Shown here: positions 1-8,413 of the stretch, piece after piece
Numbering within the stretch: position 1 is the stretch's first letter
How the letters are laid out: every line of letters begins with the position of its first letter
Source: Trachelipus rathkii
Lineage: Eukaryota > Arthropoda > Malacostraca > Isopoda > Trachelipodidae
Length of the DNA stretch: 17,380 nucleotides
Reading direction: 5' to 3'
Assembly: GCA_015478945.1 (NCBI GenBank)
Contig: JABUQX010065523.1
Span: 27,501-44,880, forward strand
Program-made: the position numbers and the translations under genes
Notes under the pieces: model-generated
What the model was told of the DNA's origin: nothing
The model's input: only the letters and a program-made list of their open reading frames with translations
The model's database searches: none

Positions 1-335
1 ATATATATTTTTATTATATAGTTATTTATATTTATATATGATCATATATATATATAACTATATATATGTATATATATATAGTATAATATTTATGATATTA
101 ATATATATAATATATATTATTATATGTTTGTGGTATAAGAATGGGTAATTTTTTTTTTGAAATTATTTTTTTCAAGATCGTGAGATATATAATGTATAAT
201 ATTATAGTATATATATATATATATAATATATATATATATGCTATATATATATACATATATTATATATTAATATAAATAATGTATATATATATATATAATA
301 TATATAATATATTATATATATAGTATATCTTAAAT
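1..335. repeat. A/T-rich simple-sequence array
   Basis: Irregular (TA)n sequence with short ATT and AAT interruptions, broken by one mixed stretch at about 123-185. No coding potential is visible. It continues off the left edge of the window. Confidence 0.9.
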
Positions 336-817
336 TTTAGTGATAGATGAATACATGGCACATGAACATTTTTCCACGGGGGGGCTCCGCCCCATACCCC
401 AACCAGTGAGTACTGGAAAGATAATAAAATATAGCTTCAGTACCATAAAGTCTATATTGGCATATAAGAATTTAAAAGAAAAAAAGAAACATCTAGCAGC
501 AAATAAATAGAGTAAATAGAGACACTTCATAACTTTTTTCAGTAACCTTTTCTATTTTTTTTTAACGTTTTCTTTACATAAAGGATATTTCCAATATTTC
601 ATATAAGTTTTCATGAAAATTTGTATATTTTGGGTGTCGCTATAATCGATATTTATGCCCCATAGACAATGTTATAAAAATGAAATTTGGAGACCTGTTA
701 TTTTATATTTAGCAACTTTAATAACAATGTTTTACCTATGAAAGTTAATAAATACATTACTTCCTATCGATCTAGTAAAATTAAAAGTAAAATAACCCAT
801 TCTATGACACCTGAGGA
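336..817. other. Mixed-composition island between two A/T arrays, no gene supported
   Basis: About 480 bases of ordinary AT-rich composition between two A/T arrays. A 66-codon open frame lies on the minus strand (330-530), but its hydrophobic N-terminal half simply reflects A/T-rich DNA and I do not call it a gene. The only distinct element is a GC-rich hairpin at 378-393. The abrupt change of composition on both sides could mean an inserted element, but I see no terminal inverted repeats or target-site duplication. Confidence 0.5.
378..393. repeat. GC-rich hairpin inside AT-rich DNA
   Basis: A run of seven G (378-384) leads into GGGGC-TCC-GCCCC, a 5-bp perfect GC stem with a 3-base loop. 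It is conspicuous because nearly everything within 400 bases is A/T. It may be part of a short dispersed repeat, but nothing in the window repeats it. Confidence 0.6.
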
Positions 818-1078
818 TATATATATTATATTATGATATTATATATATATATATAATATTGTATATTAAATATGATATATAGTATATATATATATATATA
901 TATATTATTTATATATAATATAATATATATCATAATATATATATATATATTCAATTATATATATATTTATATAGTATATATATAAATTATATCATATATA
1001 TATATATAATATTATATTATATAAATATAATATATTATATATGTATATAATATTATATATATCATATATATATATGTA

Positions 1079-1109
<31 letters not shown>

Positions 1110-1794
1110 ATGATATATATATACTATATATTTATATATAATAATTATAATAATACAATTGTATATTATATTAATATAATTATATATATATATATTATCG
1201 TATTCTATATATTATATTATTATCTATATATTATATTAATATATATTATATATATATATATATTATATATATATATTATAATAATCAATATTATATAATA
1301 TATATTTAGTAATATATATATATATATATATATATAATGATATATAATATATATTTATTATATATATTAAATATATATAATATATATATATGTATATATT
1401 TATATTATCTATCTTTATATATATATTATATTATATATAATATATATAATATCTTATATATATATAATTATATTATATTATTATATATAATAATTATATA
1501 TATTATATTAATATATTATATATATATATTTAATATATCTATATATATTATATATTATATTATATATATATGATATTATATATTTATATATATTAACTTT
1601 ATATATATATGAATATATATTATATATATTAGTCTATGTTTATATATATATATATAATTTATATATATTTATATATATATATATTATTATAGATAATTAT
1701 ATATATATATTATTATATATATATATATATATATAATATAATATTTATATATACGTATACATATATTATATATATGTATAATTATATATATATA

Positions 1795-1826
<32 letters not shown>

Positions 1827-2028
1827 ATATATATATAATATTATAGTATATATATATATCCGTAATATATATATATATATATATTATTATAATATATATA
1901 TATAGTTATAATATATAATATATATATAATATATATATATATATACTATATATATATATATATATATTAATATAAATATATATATATATATCTAATTCTA
2001 TATTTATATATTATATTACTATATATGC
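818..2028. repeat. 1.2-kb A/T array
   Basis: About 1,200 bases made almost entirely of TA, ATT and AAT steps, with G or C only at scattered single positions. Open frames inside it (for example 1110-1298 and 1337-1573) encode only I, Y, N and L and are artefacts of composition. Such tracts can form cruciforms, slip during replication and assemble poorly, so the exact length should be treated with caution. Confidence 0.95.
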
Positions 2029-2129
2029 TTGAAAATGATATGAGCTTTACTTTACACCAGAAGCAGAGAACTGTACTGGCTCTTGTAAGATGGTAATAAG
2101 AAATTATTTAAATTATGATTCCAAGGGAA

Positions 2130-4637
2130 TTAACAAGAAATAAGAGAATTTTCATTTTTAAATTCGCTAGTGTAGTCGTTTAAATGTCGAGCTTCCTCTT
2201 CCAGTGGTGCGAAATTTTCTGTACACTCTGAATATTTTTTTTTTTCATTTTCTTCCAACGGAGTGTCATTGTCATTTACACTTTCTATTTCAACGTTTGA
2301 AACAATAAACAAATTATTATTATATTTACTGGTAACGGAGTTTGACACGAGACTCGATATCGAAGCATTATCAAAATCTCGCGTTTTCAAAGAAATTTCC
2401 TTTTCATCTTTAGGGTCCTCGGTATATTTATCATTGTTAGTAGCGGAAGGGGTGAGGGCGATTTCGTTAAGCTCCTTTAGAGGATCTGTATGATGTAGAG
2501 TATCGCCTTTCTTCGATATATAATTTCCTATTTCTTTTTTGGTGGCGCTGATCGGGGAAAAGCGCGCGGAATCACGGAAGTGTTTTTTTTTGGGAGAAAA
2601 GCTAGTGGGAATTTTTTCGTAACGAACAAAGGTGGTGCCTTCAAAGGTTTGCGGAGAAGATGTGGCTAAGATATTCGCATCCAAGGAGAAATCGGGAGAA
2701 ATCTCAACCTCGTCTATGTGTTGAACCTCTTTACCGTCCAACTCCTCGCTTTTCGCGAACTTTTGAGACTCTACTTCTTTTATTCGATCACCTTCCCCGG
2801 GACCCACTTTTTGGTTATTATCTTCCTCCCAATAAGAAAAAGAGCATCGCTCAGAGGTGGAGGCCTCATCTTCAGCACACTTTTCAAATTCTTCTCTTTG
2901 TATTTGAGCGCCTCGTCCCGGACACTCCCGATTATCTCTCTCCCGATAAGAAAAAGAATTAGGGCATCGTTCGTTGGAAGCGATTGAAGTAGAGGAATCG
3001 GGAGAACTCTCATTCTCGCCTGTGTGTTGAACCCTTCTACCGGTTAACTTTTCTTTTTCCTCTAGTTCCGCAACCCTTTCGAATTCTACTTCTTTTATTT
3101 GAGCCAGTTTCCCCGGGCCCGTCCTCTCATTATCTCTCTCCCAATATGACGAAGAATCAGAACATCGTTCAGATGCGATTGGAGTACGAAAAGAACTTTT
3201 TTCATCCTCTTTTGCGGTTGCAATAGCACCGGCTTCGTTTTCGGGGGTAGTATTTATAAGACAACTTTCTTCGACGTTTGTTACCGCTGTATCCTGAATC
3301 ATCGGTGATGAAATTGGTTTACTATTAACGACAGACAGGGAATTGAAAGATTGTTCACCCTCGTTCGCGAGGTAAACGACCGAATCATCCCCCGTCCGTT
3401 CATTTTTCGATTCATTTTCGATGATAGAATGATAGATGAGAATTTTTTCATTTTCCGAAATAGAGTTAAATTTTGGAAATGTCCCCATCGCATTATTACT
3501 ATCGCCAATCCCGACATGATTTGGAGTCGGCGATATATTAGAACTACGAAACAATTCGTTTTTTTCTACTGGTTTCGGTTCTTCGATGTCATCATCCCCC
3601 TCATCATCGCCGTCGTATTCATTATTTTTTGAATTGTTCATGACGAATCTTTCTTTCAATTTTATGCTGGGATCCGGTACTGGATTTTCTTCAAAATGCA
3701 TTGAAACATTTTCGGATTTATTTTGATTTAATAGCGTTGTTTCATCAATTGCATTATCATCACCGTCGTAAAGATTTTTGTATTTGGATCTCATATAGAT
3801 CAAAAAATTTTCCTTAAACTTTTTTGAATCTTCTTTAGTAAAGGTAATATATTTTTGAACCATGTCGTCGGATTTTGAGAACGGCCTTTCTTTACAATCA
3901 TTTTCCTCCCCCCCACAAGTTTCTATTCTTTCCGCTTCTTGATGCATCTTGTTATCATCGATAAAGTCATCATTTTTGTTCTCATAAAAAGCCTCAGCAC
4001 TATGGTCGAAATTCGTGCTCTCAGTATCCCCGCCGTCATCGTCGTCGTCGTCATTGTTCTTTTTATATCCTCCTTCGACAGCTTTGATATAATTCGAATT
4101 TAATTTTTCAGCCTTTTTAAGCGCAGAAAGTAACGTGTTCGAAATGTCATTCCTTTCAGACTCGGGTTCATATTTATCTTTCCCTTTCTCCGTCCCATCC
4201 TGCTCTTGATATTCTTCCTCCTCTTCTTTCGATTTTTCTGATCCGTGCTCAGATTGAATTTCATCGCGCAAAGAATCATTTTGGTAAGTTGTTCCAATGG
4301 ATTCGTCGACTTCATGGTCTGGATTATATTCGTCTTGATAAGGGGTGTGTAAATTATCGTTCGAATAAGAATCAACGTCTAAATACCTATTTTCGTCGTC
4401 TTTATATCTGTCTTCTTCTTTTTCATAGCTCGTCGAGTTGTCATTGCCATTTTTTAATAAATTGGATTGATGTTCGCGTTTAGCGTCATACGTCGAGTCG
4501 TTATTTTCGAATATGTGTGTTGTTTTGCTTATTTTTAATTCTTCGTCGTAACTACGCGCGTTGCAAAATGGAGATTTATCGTTTTTATCGGTCATTACTT
4601 CAAAAAAGTTTTCTCCTCTGGATTCGCTCAATTTCAT
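2130..4637 (-). CDS. Acidic, low-complexity 835-residue protein with three tandem repeats, function unknown
   Basis: I do not recognise the family. The reading frame is intact over 835 codons with no intron, which is strong evidence of a real gene in this AT-rich setting. Residues 1-390 are very rich in Asp, Glu, Asn, Ser and Lys, with a six-Asp run near residues 195-201 and a Glu run near residue 140, so this part is probably disordered. Residues 489-655 hold three diverged tandem units (489-553, 554-594, 595-655). Each unit has an ERC motif, an SYWERDN- or SYRERDN-like block, a GPG- or CPG-like turn and an E-rich end. Units 1 and 3 also share a VQH block that unit 2 lacks. I see no signal peptide or membrane segment. 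The start is the first ATG; the sequence just upstream carries TTTTATAAAATACTG on the minus strand, possibly TATA-like. It could be a viral structural or tegument-like protein or a host disordered protein; I cannot choose. Confidence 0.8.
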   Translation of the reverse strand: MKLSESRGENFFEVMTDKNDKSPFCNARSYDEELKISKTTHIFENNDSTYDAKREHQSNLLKNGNDNSTSYEKEEDRYKDDENRYLDVDSYSNDNLHTPYQDEYNPDHEVDESIGTTYQNDSLRDEIQSEHGSEKSKEEEEEYQEQDGTEKGKDKYEPESERNDISNTLLSALKKAEKLNSNYIKAVEGGYKKNNDDDDDDGGDTESTNFDHSAEAFYENKNDDFIDDNKMHQEAERIETCGGEENDCKERPFSKSDDMVQKYITFTKEDSKKFKENFLIYMRSKYKNLYDGDDNAIDETTLLNQNKSENVSMHFEENPVPDPSIKLKERFVMNNSKNNEYDGDDEGDDDIEEPKPVEKNELFRSSNISPTPNHVGIGDSNNAMGTFPKFNSISENEKILIYHSIIENESKNERTGDDSVVYLANEGEQSFNSLSVVNSKPISSPMIQDTAVTNVEESCLINTTPENEAGAIATAKEDEKSSFRTPIASERCSDSSSYWERDNERTGPGKLAQIKEVEFERVAELEEKEKLTGRRVQHTGENESSPDSSTSIASNERCPNSFSYRERDNRECPGRGAQIQREEFEKCAEDEASTSERCSFSYWEEDNNQKVGPGEGDRIKEVESQKFAKSEELDGKEVQHIDEVEISPDFSLDANILATSSPQTFEGTTFVRYEKIPTSFSPKKKHFRDSARFSPISATKKEIGNYISKKGDTLHHTDPLKELNEIALTPSATNNDKYTEDPKDEKEISLKTRDFDNASISSLVSNSVTSKYNNNLFIVSNVEIESVNDNDTPLEENEKKKYSECTENFAPLEEEARHLNDYTSEFKNENSLISC
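2672..3173 (-). repeat. Three tandem coding repeats within the acidic protein
   Basis: The unit starts lie at about 3173, 2978 and 2855 on the minus strand and encode residues 489-553, 554-594 and 595-655. The units are 65, 41 and 61 residues long and clearly diverged at both DNA and protein level, so the duplication is not recent. The middle unit is shorter because it lacks the segment with the VQH motif and the following acidic/SPD stretch. Confidence 0.75.
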
Positions 4638-5052
4638 CGCAAATTATGAGCTTTTTGTGGTCAGTATTTTATAAAATTTCGAAGGAAAAAAATAACATAT
4701 GAGGTTAGTTTAATTTTTTTTTAAGAATAAAAAATATATTTATTCCATTTTTAGGCAGTTTTTTTTATTATGCGGTTATCGTCGAATGTACATATTTTAA
4801 AATAAATACGATGAGCTGCGATAGCCTTAGCGCCAGGCATTAGCTTGTTCTTCTGAGGGCGCGATATCACCGTTGCAAACAAATAAATAGAATTAACAAA
4901 AATTATAAACTTTTACATTGTTTGAAAGGTAAAAATACATATCATAATGCGGAATGAATGTTTGTAGAACTCAAAAAATATGGCGGGTAATTTCATCTCA
5001 CAGTTACCGGAGAGAATGAGGGAACGGACGGAAATGGCGCGTTTAAAATAAA
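4638..5052. other. Intergenic stretch, no gene seen
   Basis: Upstream of the acidic protein gene. Mostly AT-rich single-copy sequence with a GC-richer patch at about 4810-4870. No open frame, RNA gene or convincing repeat is visible. The promoter of the minus-strand gene should lie in the first 100-200 bases. Confidence 0.5.
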
Positions 5053-5250
5053 TTATAGTATATATATTTTATCTATATATAATATACTATTATTATTATT
5101 ATATATATTAATATATATATATATCTATACTATATATATATATATATATAATATATATATATATGATATATATAATATAATATTATATTATATATATATT
5201 ATATATATATATATTATAATATTTATATATATTACATATTATTTAATTAC
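5053..5250. repeat. Short A/T array
   Basis: About 200 bases of (TA)n with ATT interruptions, of the same kind as the larger arrays. No coding potential. Confidence 0.9.
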
Positions 5251-5304
5251 ATAAACGATTTCCGCTCCTCGCAATCTTTAAATTAATAGAGAGCTTTTGT
5301 ATTA

Positions 5305-5331
5305 TAGGAAATAAAATAATTTTATTTCCTA
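5305..5331. repeat. 27-bp inverted repeat
   Basis: A perfect inverted repeat with 13-base arms around a single central A. The arms begin TAGGAAATAAAAT. Pairing stops at the next base on each side. It could form a hairpin in RNA or a cruciform in DNA. It has no obvious gene partner, being about 140 bases before the possible decayed segment at 5447. Confidence 0.7.
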
Positions 5332-5446
5332 ATCTATTTTCTTTTATTTGATTATTCTGAAAATCTTAGCTATAAAAATGCTTCATATTGAAAATGAATA
5401 TTGAAATTCCAATCTAAAACTTCTAAGAACGTATATTTAACTCTAA

Positions 5447-6103
5447 ACTTTAACTAGCGGCGATAATTTGATTATACCAAGGGTTTTTGCAAATGCTTTT
5501 GTAATGAAAGTTCGATATTCCTCAATTTTAGACGGACCAGATCACTTTCCCAAAACTTTGTGAATGGTAGATGAATCGTTTCTATATAAGCTGCATTTGC
5601 TTTCGAATTTTCAGATAGGCGCGAAAAAATTTTTGAAAATGCTTTACAAAAAAAATAAATTCGCTTCCTCTTATTTCAACCATTGCGAAACTGAAGGAAA
5701 CATTAAAAACTCAATCTACGTAGCTTTATGAAAGGAATTTATTTTAACGAAAACGAAAGTTTATGTTCTATACCTCTAGCGTTCAATGAGATCCAGTAAA
5801 ACTAAAATGCTAAAACAGTTTCGTTTTGAAAACCCTCAGATAAAGAGAGAGTTAGTATTATATATACGCGGCGATCGAAACTTTAGAAAATTTAACTCGG
5901 CGCATTGGATTATTCGACGTCGGAGGAATGCATTCAAGACAACCATCTCCTATGTACACTTTGAAAGGAACAAGCTCGGCTGTTCTAACCGGAGAGAAGG
6001 TTTGCAGGGAAAAAGATTCACTAATAGTCCGCGTTTTCGTTCCGAGACATATGCGTACAATGGAGACTACTGAAAATAACGTCGACTTTAACGACAACTT
6101 TTA
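5447..6103 (+). pseudogene. Chain of overlapping open segments, possible decayed gene of unknown family
   Basis: Open segments follow one another on the plus strand with slight overlaps: 5447-5731 (one in-frame TGA at 5561, and after it a 55-codon ATG ORF at 5564-5731), then 5728-5799, 5786 to about 5880, and 5856-6103. The last holds about 80 balanced codons including Gly, Pro, Val, Arg and Thr, not just the Ile, Lys and Asn of AT-rich DNA. The frames differ, as expected after several indels. The family is not recognised. An alternative is chance: in this composition short wrong frames can look protein-like. It is followed by 126 bases and then a 45-A run, so a retroposed copy is also possible, though I see no AATAAA before the run. 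Confidence 0.25.
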
Positions 6104-6229
6104 AAACCACGTTAGGAAGCCTCTTCTCGATTTTGCTAAAAGTTTACGCTGTATTTCAAGTGCGCAGCTTGGATTTTACACAGATTTGTATTAGCTTCAT
6201 CCTCGCAGACGGACGGAAGAGAGAAAAAG

Positions 6230-6274
<45 letters not shown>
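6230..6274 (+). repeat. Uninterrupted run of 45 A
   Basis: A pure poly(A) tract preceded by a purine-rich lead (GAGAGAAAAAG). It may be a microsatellite or the fossil tail of a retroposed transcript ending about 126 bases after the last open segment. I see no polyadenylation hexamer just upstream and no clear target-site duplication, so the second reading is weak. Confidence 0.85.
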
Positions 6275-6276
<2 letters not shown>

Positions 6277-6720
6277 AGATGTCGTACGCACTACTCCCAG
6301 TCTATTGCCTTTTTTGTTGTCCAATTTCCGTGTGCCCCCATATTATAAATACGCTCTCCACAAAACGGGGAGACGCGTACTTAAATCGTAGGTGATGGCA
6401 GCCCGAAAATCATGCGGGGCCGGTTTTTAACCTACTTTAATCGGAGAAGCGATGTCTTAATTATGTTTTATTACTGAGCAAGCAAAATTAAACAATTTGT
6501 AAGATAATACGAAATTATAACACATATTTAATCTTTTGATTTAAATTTAAACGATGTCGACGTTAGTAGTTTATTCAACTATACACATCTTTTAATTGTA
6601 CCCAAGATAATAAATCATTTGAGATCACTTTTCTCGAAAAACGGTATTTATGAATAATTTTCTCTTTTAGAAGAAATGGCTGAATGACCGGGTTCAAAAT
6701 CAAAATAAACAAGGGATCCG
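6275..6720. other. Intergenic stretch, no gene seen
   Basis: Single-copy AT-rich sequence with a GC-richer patch at about 6360-6425. I find no supported ORF, RNA gene or repeat. Confidence 0.5.
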
Positions 6721-6900
6721 ATGGCGAGAGTTATAGAATCTCATAAACCACATAACCTTTCAGAAAATTCTTCTTTTCCGTCTGCTGGCGATGGGGAGCC
6801 CGGGACAGGTGTTCTGACGAAGCGAATAAGAGGGGTTAAAAAAACTCGTGAGCAGAAAAATGAAAAAGCAAGAAAGCTTCGTCTAGCAAAGAAAGAGTAA
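6721..6900 (+). CDS. Possible 59-residue protein with a basic C-terminus
   Basis: The ORF runs from an ATG at 6721 to a TAA at 6898-6900. The N-terminal half has ordinary composition with Ser, Pro and Gly. The C-terminal 26 residues are dominated by Lys and Arg (KRIRGVKKTREQ, then a Lys/Arg-rich run), like a nuclear-localisation or nucleic-acid-binding tail. The start context is poor (C at -3, G at +4). The end of the ORF contains GA/GTAAAT, which could be a splice donor, so this could instead be an exon running into the A/T array downstream. I see no family match and the gene is unproven. Confidence 0.3.
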   Translation: MARVIESHKPHNLSENSSFPSAGDGEPGTGVLTKRIRGVKKTREQKNEKARKLRLAKKE

Positions 6901-6977
6901 ATGAACTGCTTTATAGGTAATTTTCACGACTCACATAGACTCCCAACTAAGTCCAATTACTAATTCTATCAGGAGAT

Positions 6978-7275
6978 TTGATGTATTATATTTATATTTA
7001 TATATATTTAATATATATATTATATATTTGTTATTATAATATTATATAATATATTATTATATATTATATATATATTTAATATATTATATATATCTTTATT
7101 ATTATATATATAATTTACTATTACTATATTATATTATATATATATATATATTGATTATATATAGTATTATTTATATTTATATATACTTATATTATATTAT
7201 TTTAATATATCTTATATATAATATATATATTATAATACTTATATATATACGTATATATAATTATATTTTATAATA
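6978..7275. repeat. A/T array
   Basis: About 300 bases of irregular (TA)n, ATT and AAT steps. No coding potential. Confidence 0.9.
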
Positions 7276-7926
7276 AAAGTGTCGCTTGTATTGAAGGAAA
7301 AAAAACGAAACTAAAGCTTGAAGAAAAAGACTTATCAACGAAGCAATCCTAAAAGAAATACTTAGGACGATTGTACCTTTGAAGAGGCTCAGTAGGTTTC
7401 AATTATTCTTTTATTGATACAAAGTTATTGCCAAATGTTTCTAATGCAAATAATAAAGAAAATATTGATTACTTCGCAGAAAATTTGGAAATAAATTTGA
7501 CGACAATGTATTCCCCATAATATATATTTAATAATCTTTAGTATTATTATTTACATATTTAATTCTAAGTTTCAAATTGAAGACCGTTAGTAGTAGTAAA
7601 TACTTAATAAATTATTTTTTTCTTTTAATAGAAATGACGCTATATTGATAGAGCATTGCAAATTCCGCTACCGCATGATGACATTTTAATAAATTTCTCA
7701 TAAAATATCCGATAGTTTACTATGAGTTACGAAATCAGAGTATAAAAAATCGAGTTTGGCGAAACTTATTCCTGGTCTATATAAAGAGGCATGGCGTGTT
7801 CTCGCGTGTACCCAAGTTGGAACAAAATTAAAAAATTCAACCGTATATTTTATAAAGCAAGAAACAAACAAATATTAGACCGGCGTGGGTAGATACATTA
7901 CTATATATGGTCGTATATGTATTTAT
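7276..7926. other. Intergenic stretch with weak open segments only
   Basis: Short open segments occur on the plus strand: 7269-7352, a frame-shifted piece near 7338-7415, and 7383-7520, the first and last in the same frame. Between 7690 and 7895 at least two frames are open together for about 45 codons, which shows that open segments of this length are not diagnostic here. TATATAAAG at 7778-7786 is a good TATA-box match on the plus strand, but the only ATG soon after it (7791) gives just 33 codons. I call no gene. Confidence 0.4.
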
Positions 7927-7927
7927 T
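7922..7927 (-). promoter_or_regulatory. AATAAA polyadenylation hexamer on the minus strand
   Basis: AATAAA read on the minus strand overlaps the TAA stop of the open frame at 7927-8178. It is the first such hexamer I found downstream of the PIF-5-like gene and would give that transcript a 3' end just past the third-frame segment. Confidence 0.4.
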
Positions 7928-8178
7928 TACAGGTCATTATTCGCGTTGTCAAAACTAGAGTGACTGTGATTCTTCTTCTTGTTCTGTTTTCGCCCCTCGT
8001 CGTCATTCGCTTTTCCGATTTTCTCGCGATGTTCGAACGAATCAAAAAAGGGTGAATTAATATTCCTATCTAGATAGAGTATTATTAAGAGAAGAACACG
8101 CAAGGCGTCTCGATTTTTAATCGGTGAGTTAGGAAGCGCGCAGGCGAATCGCACCGCACCTGGTGACACGTACGCCGG
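7927..8178 (-). pseudogene. Open segment with one hydrophobic stretch, possible detached 3' end of the PIF-5-like gene
   Basis: An open frame downstream of the two PIF-5-like segments and in the third minus-strand frame. It is open from just after a stop at 8179-8181 to a TAA at 7927-7929. It has no ATG; the first usable start would be GTG at 8169. It encodes a hydrophobic stretch (LRVLLLIILYL) followed by a charged, Lys/Asn/Asp/His-rich tail. Members of the PIF-5 family normally end with a membrane segment and a short tail, and the recognisable part upstream stops without one, so this could be the family's C-terminal anchor knocked out of frame. It may equally be 3' untranslated sequence. 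The 24 bases between it and the upstream stop show no similarity that would settle this. Confidence 0.25.
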
Positions 8179-8413
8179 CTATTTAAATTTTCTTAAGTTT
8201 ATTAACACGTTCTTTCCGCCTCGAGACCTCTTCTTACGCCCCGTACTACAACTTTTACCAGACCCACCGAAAGGTCAGCAGCGGCCTCTAAGATGCCCTT
8301 GGCTTTATCGCAGGTTATACTCGTTCCTTTTTCCATTTTCGAAACGTCGAATTTAGTAGAAAGCGGAAACCCTGGGCCGAAGGATCCCCAACCTCCGCAT
8401 TTACCGTAAGCTT

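Noticed and set aside
330..530. 66-codon minus-strand ORF
   Set aside because: Hydrophobic and Phe/Leu-rich because of composition, with no conserved look and no context supporting a gene.
1110..1573. Open frames of 62 and 78 codons inside the A/T array
   Set aside because: They encode almost only Ile, Tyr, Asn and Leu, as any frame through TA/ATT repeats does.
2263..4702. Plus-strand frames opposite the 835-residue ORF
   Set aside because: All are short and lie antisense to a long intact frame, so they are shadows.
6838..6899. bZIP-like basic region at the end of the 59-codon ORF
   Set aside because: The Asn, Ala and Arg spacing does not match the bZIP signature and no leucine zipper follows.
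7690..7895. Possible small gene behind the TATATAAAG at 7778
   Set aside because: Two frames are open for about 45 codons at the same place and the ATG after the TATA box gives only 33 codons. Neither stands out, and this calibrated my caution about other short segments.
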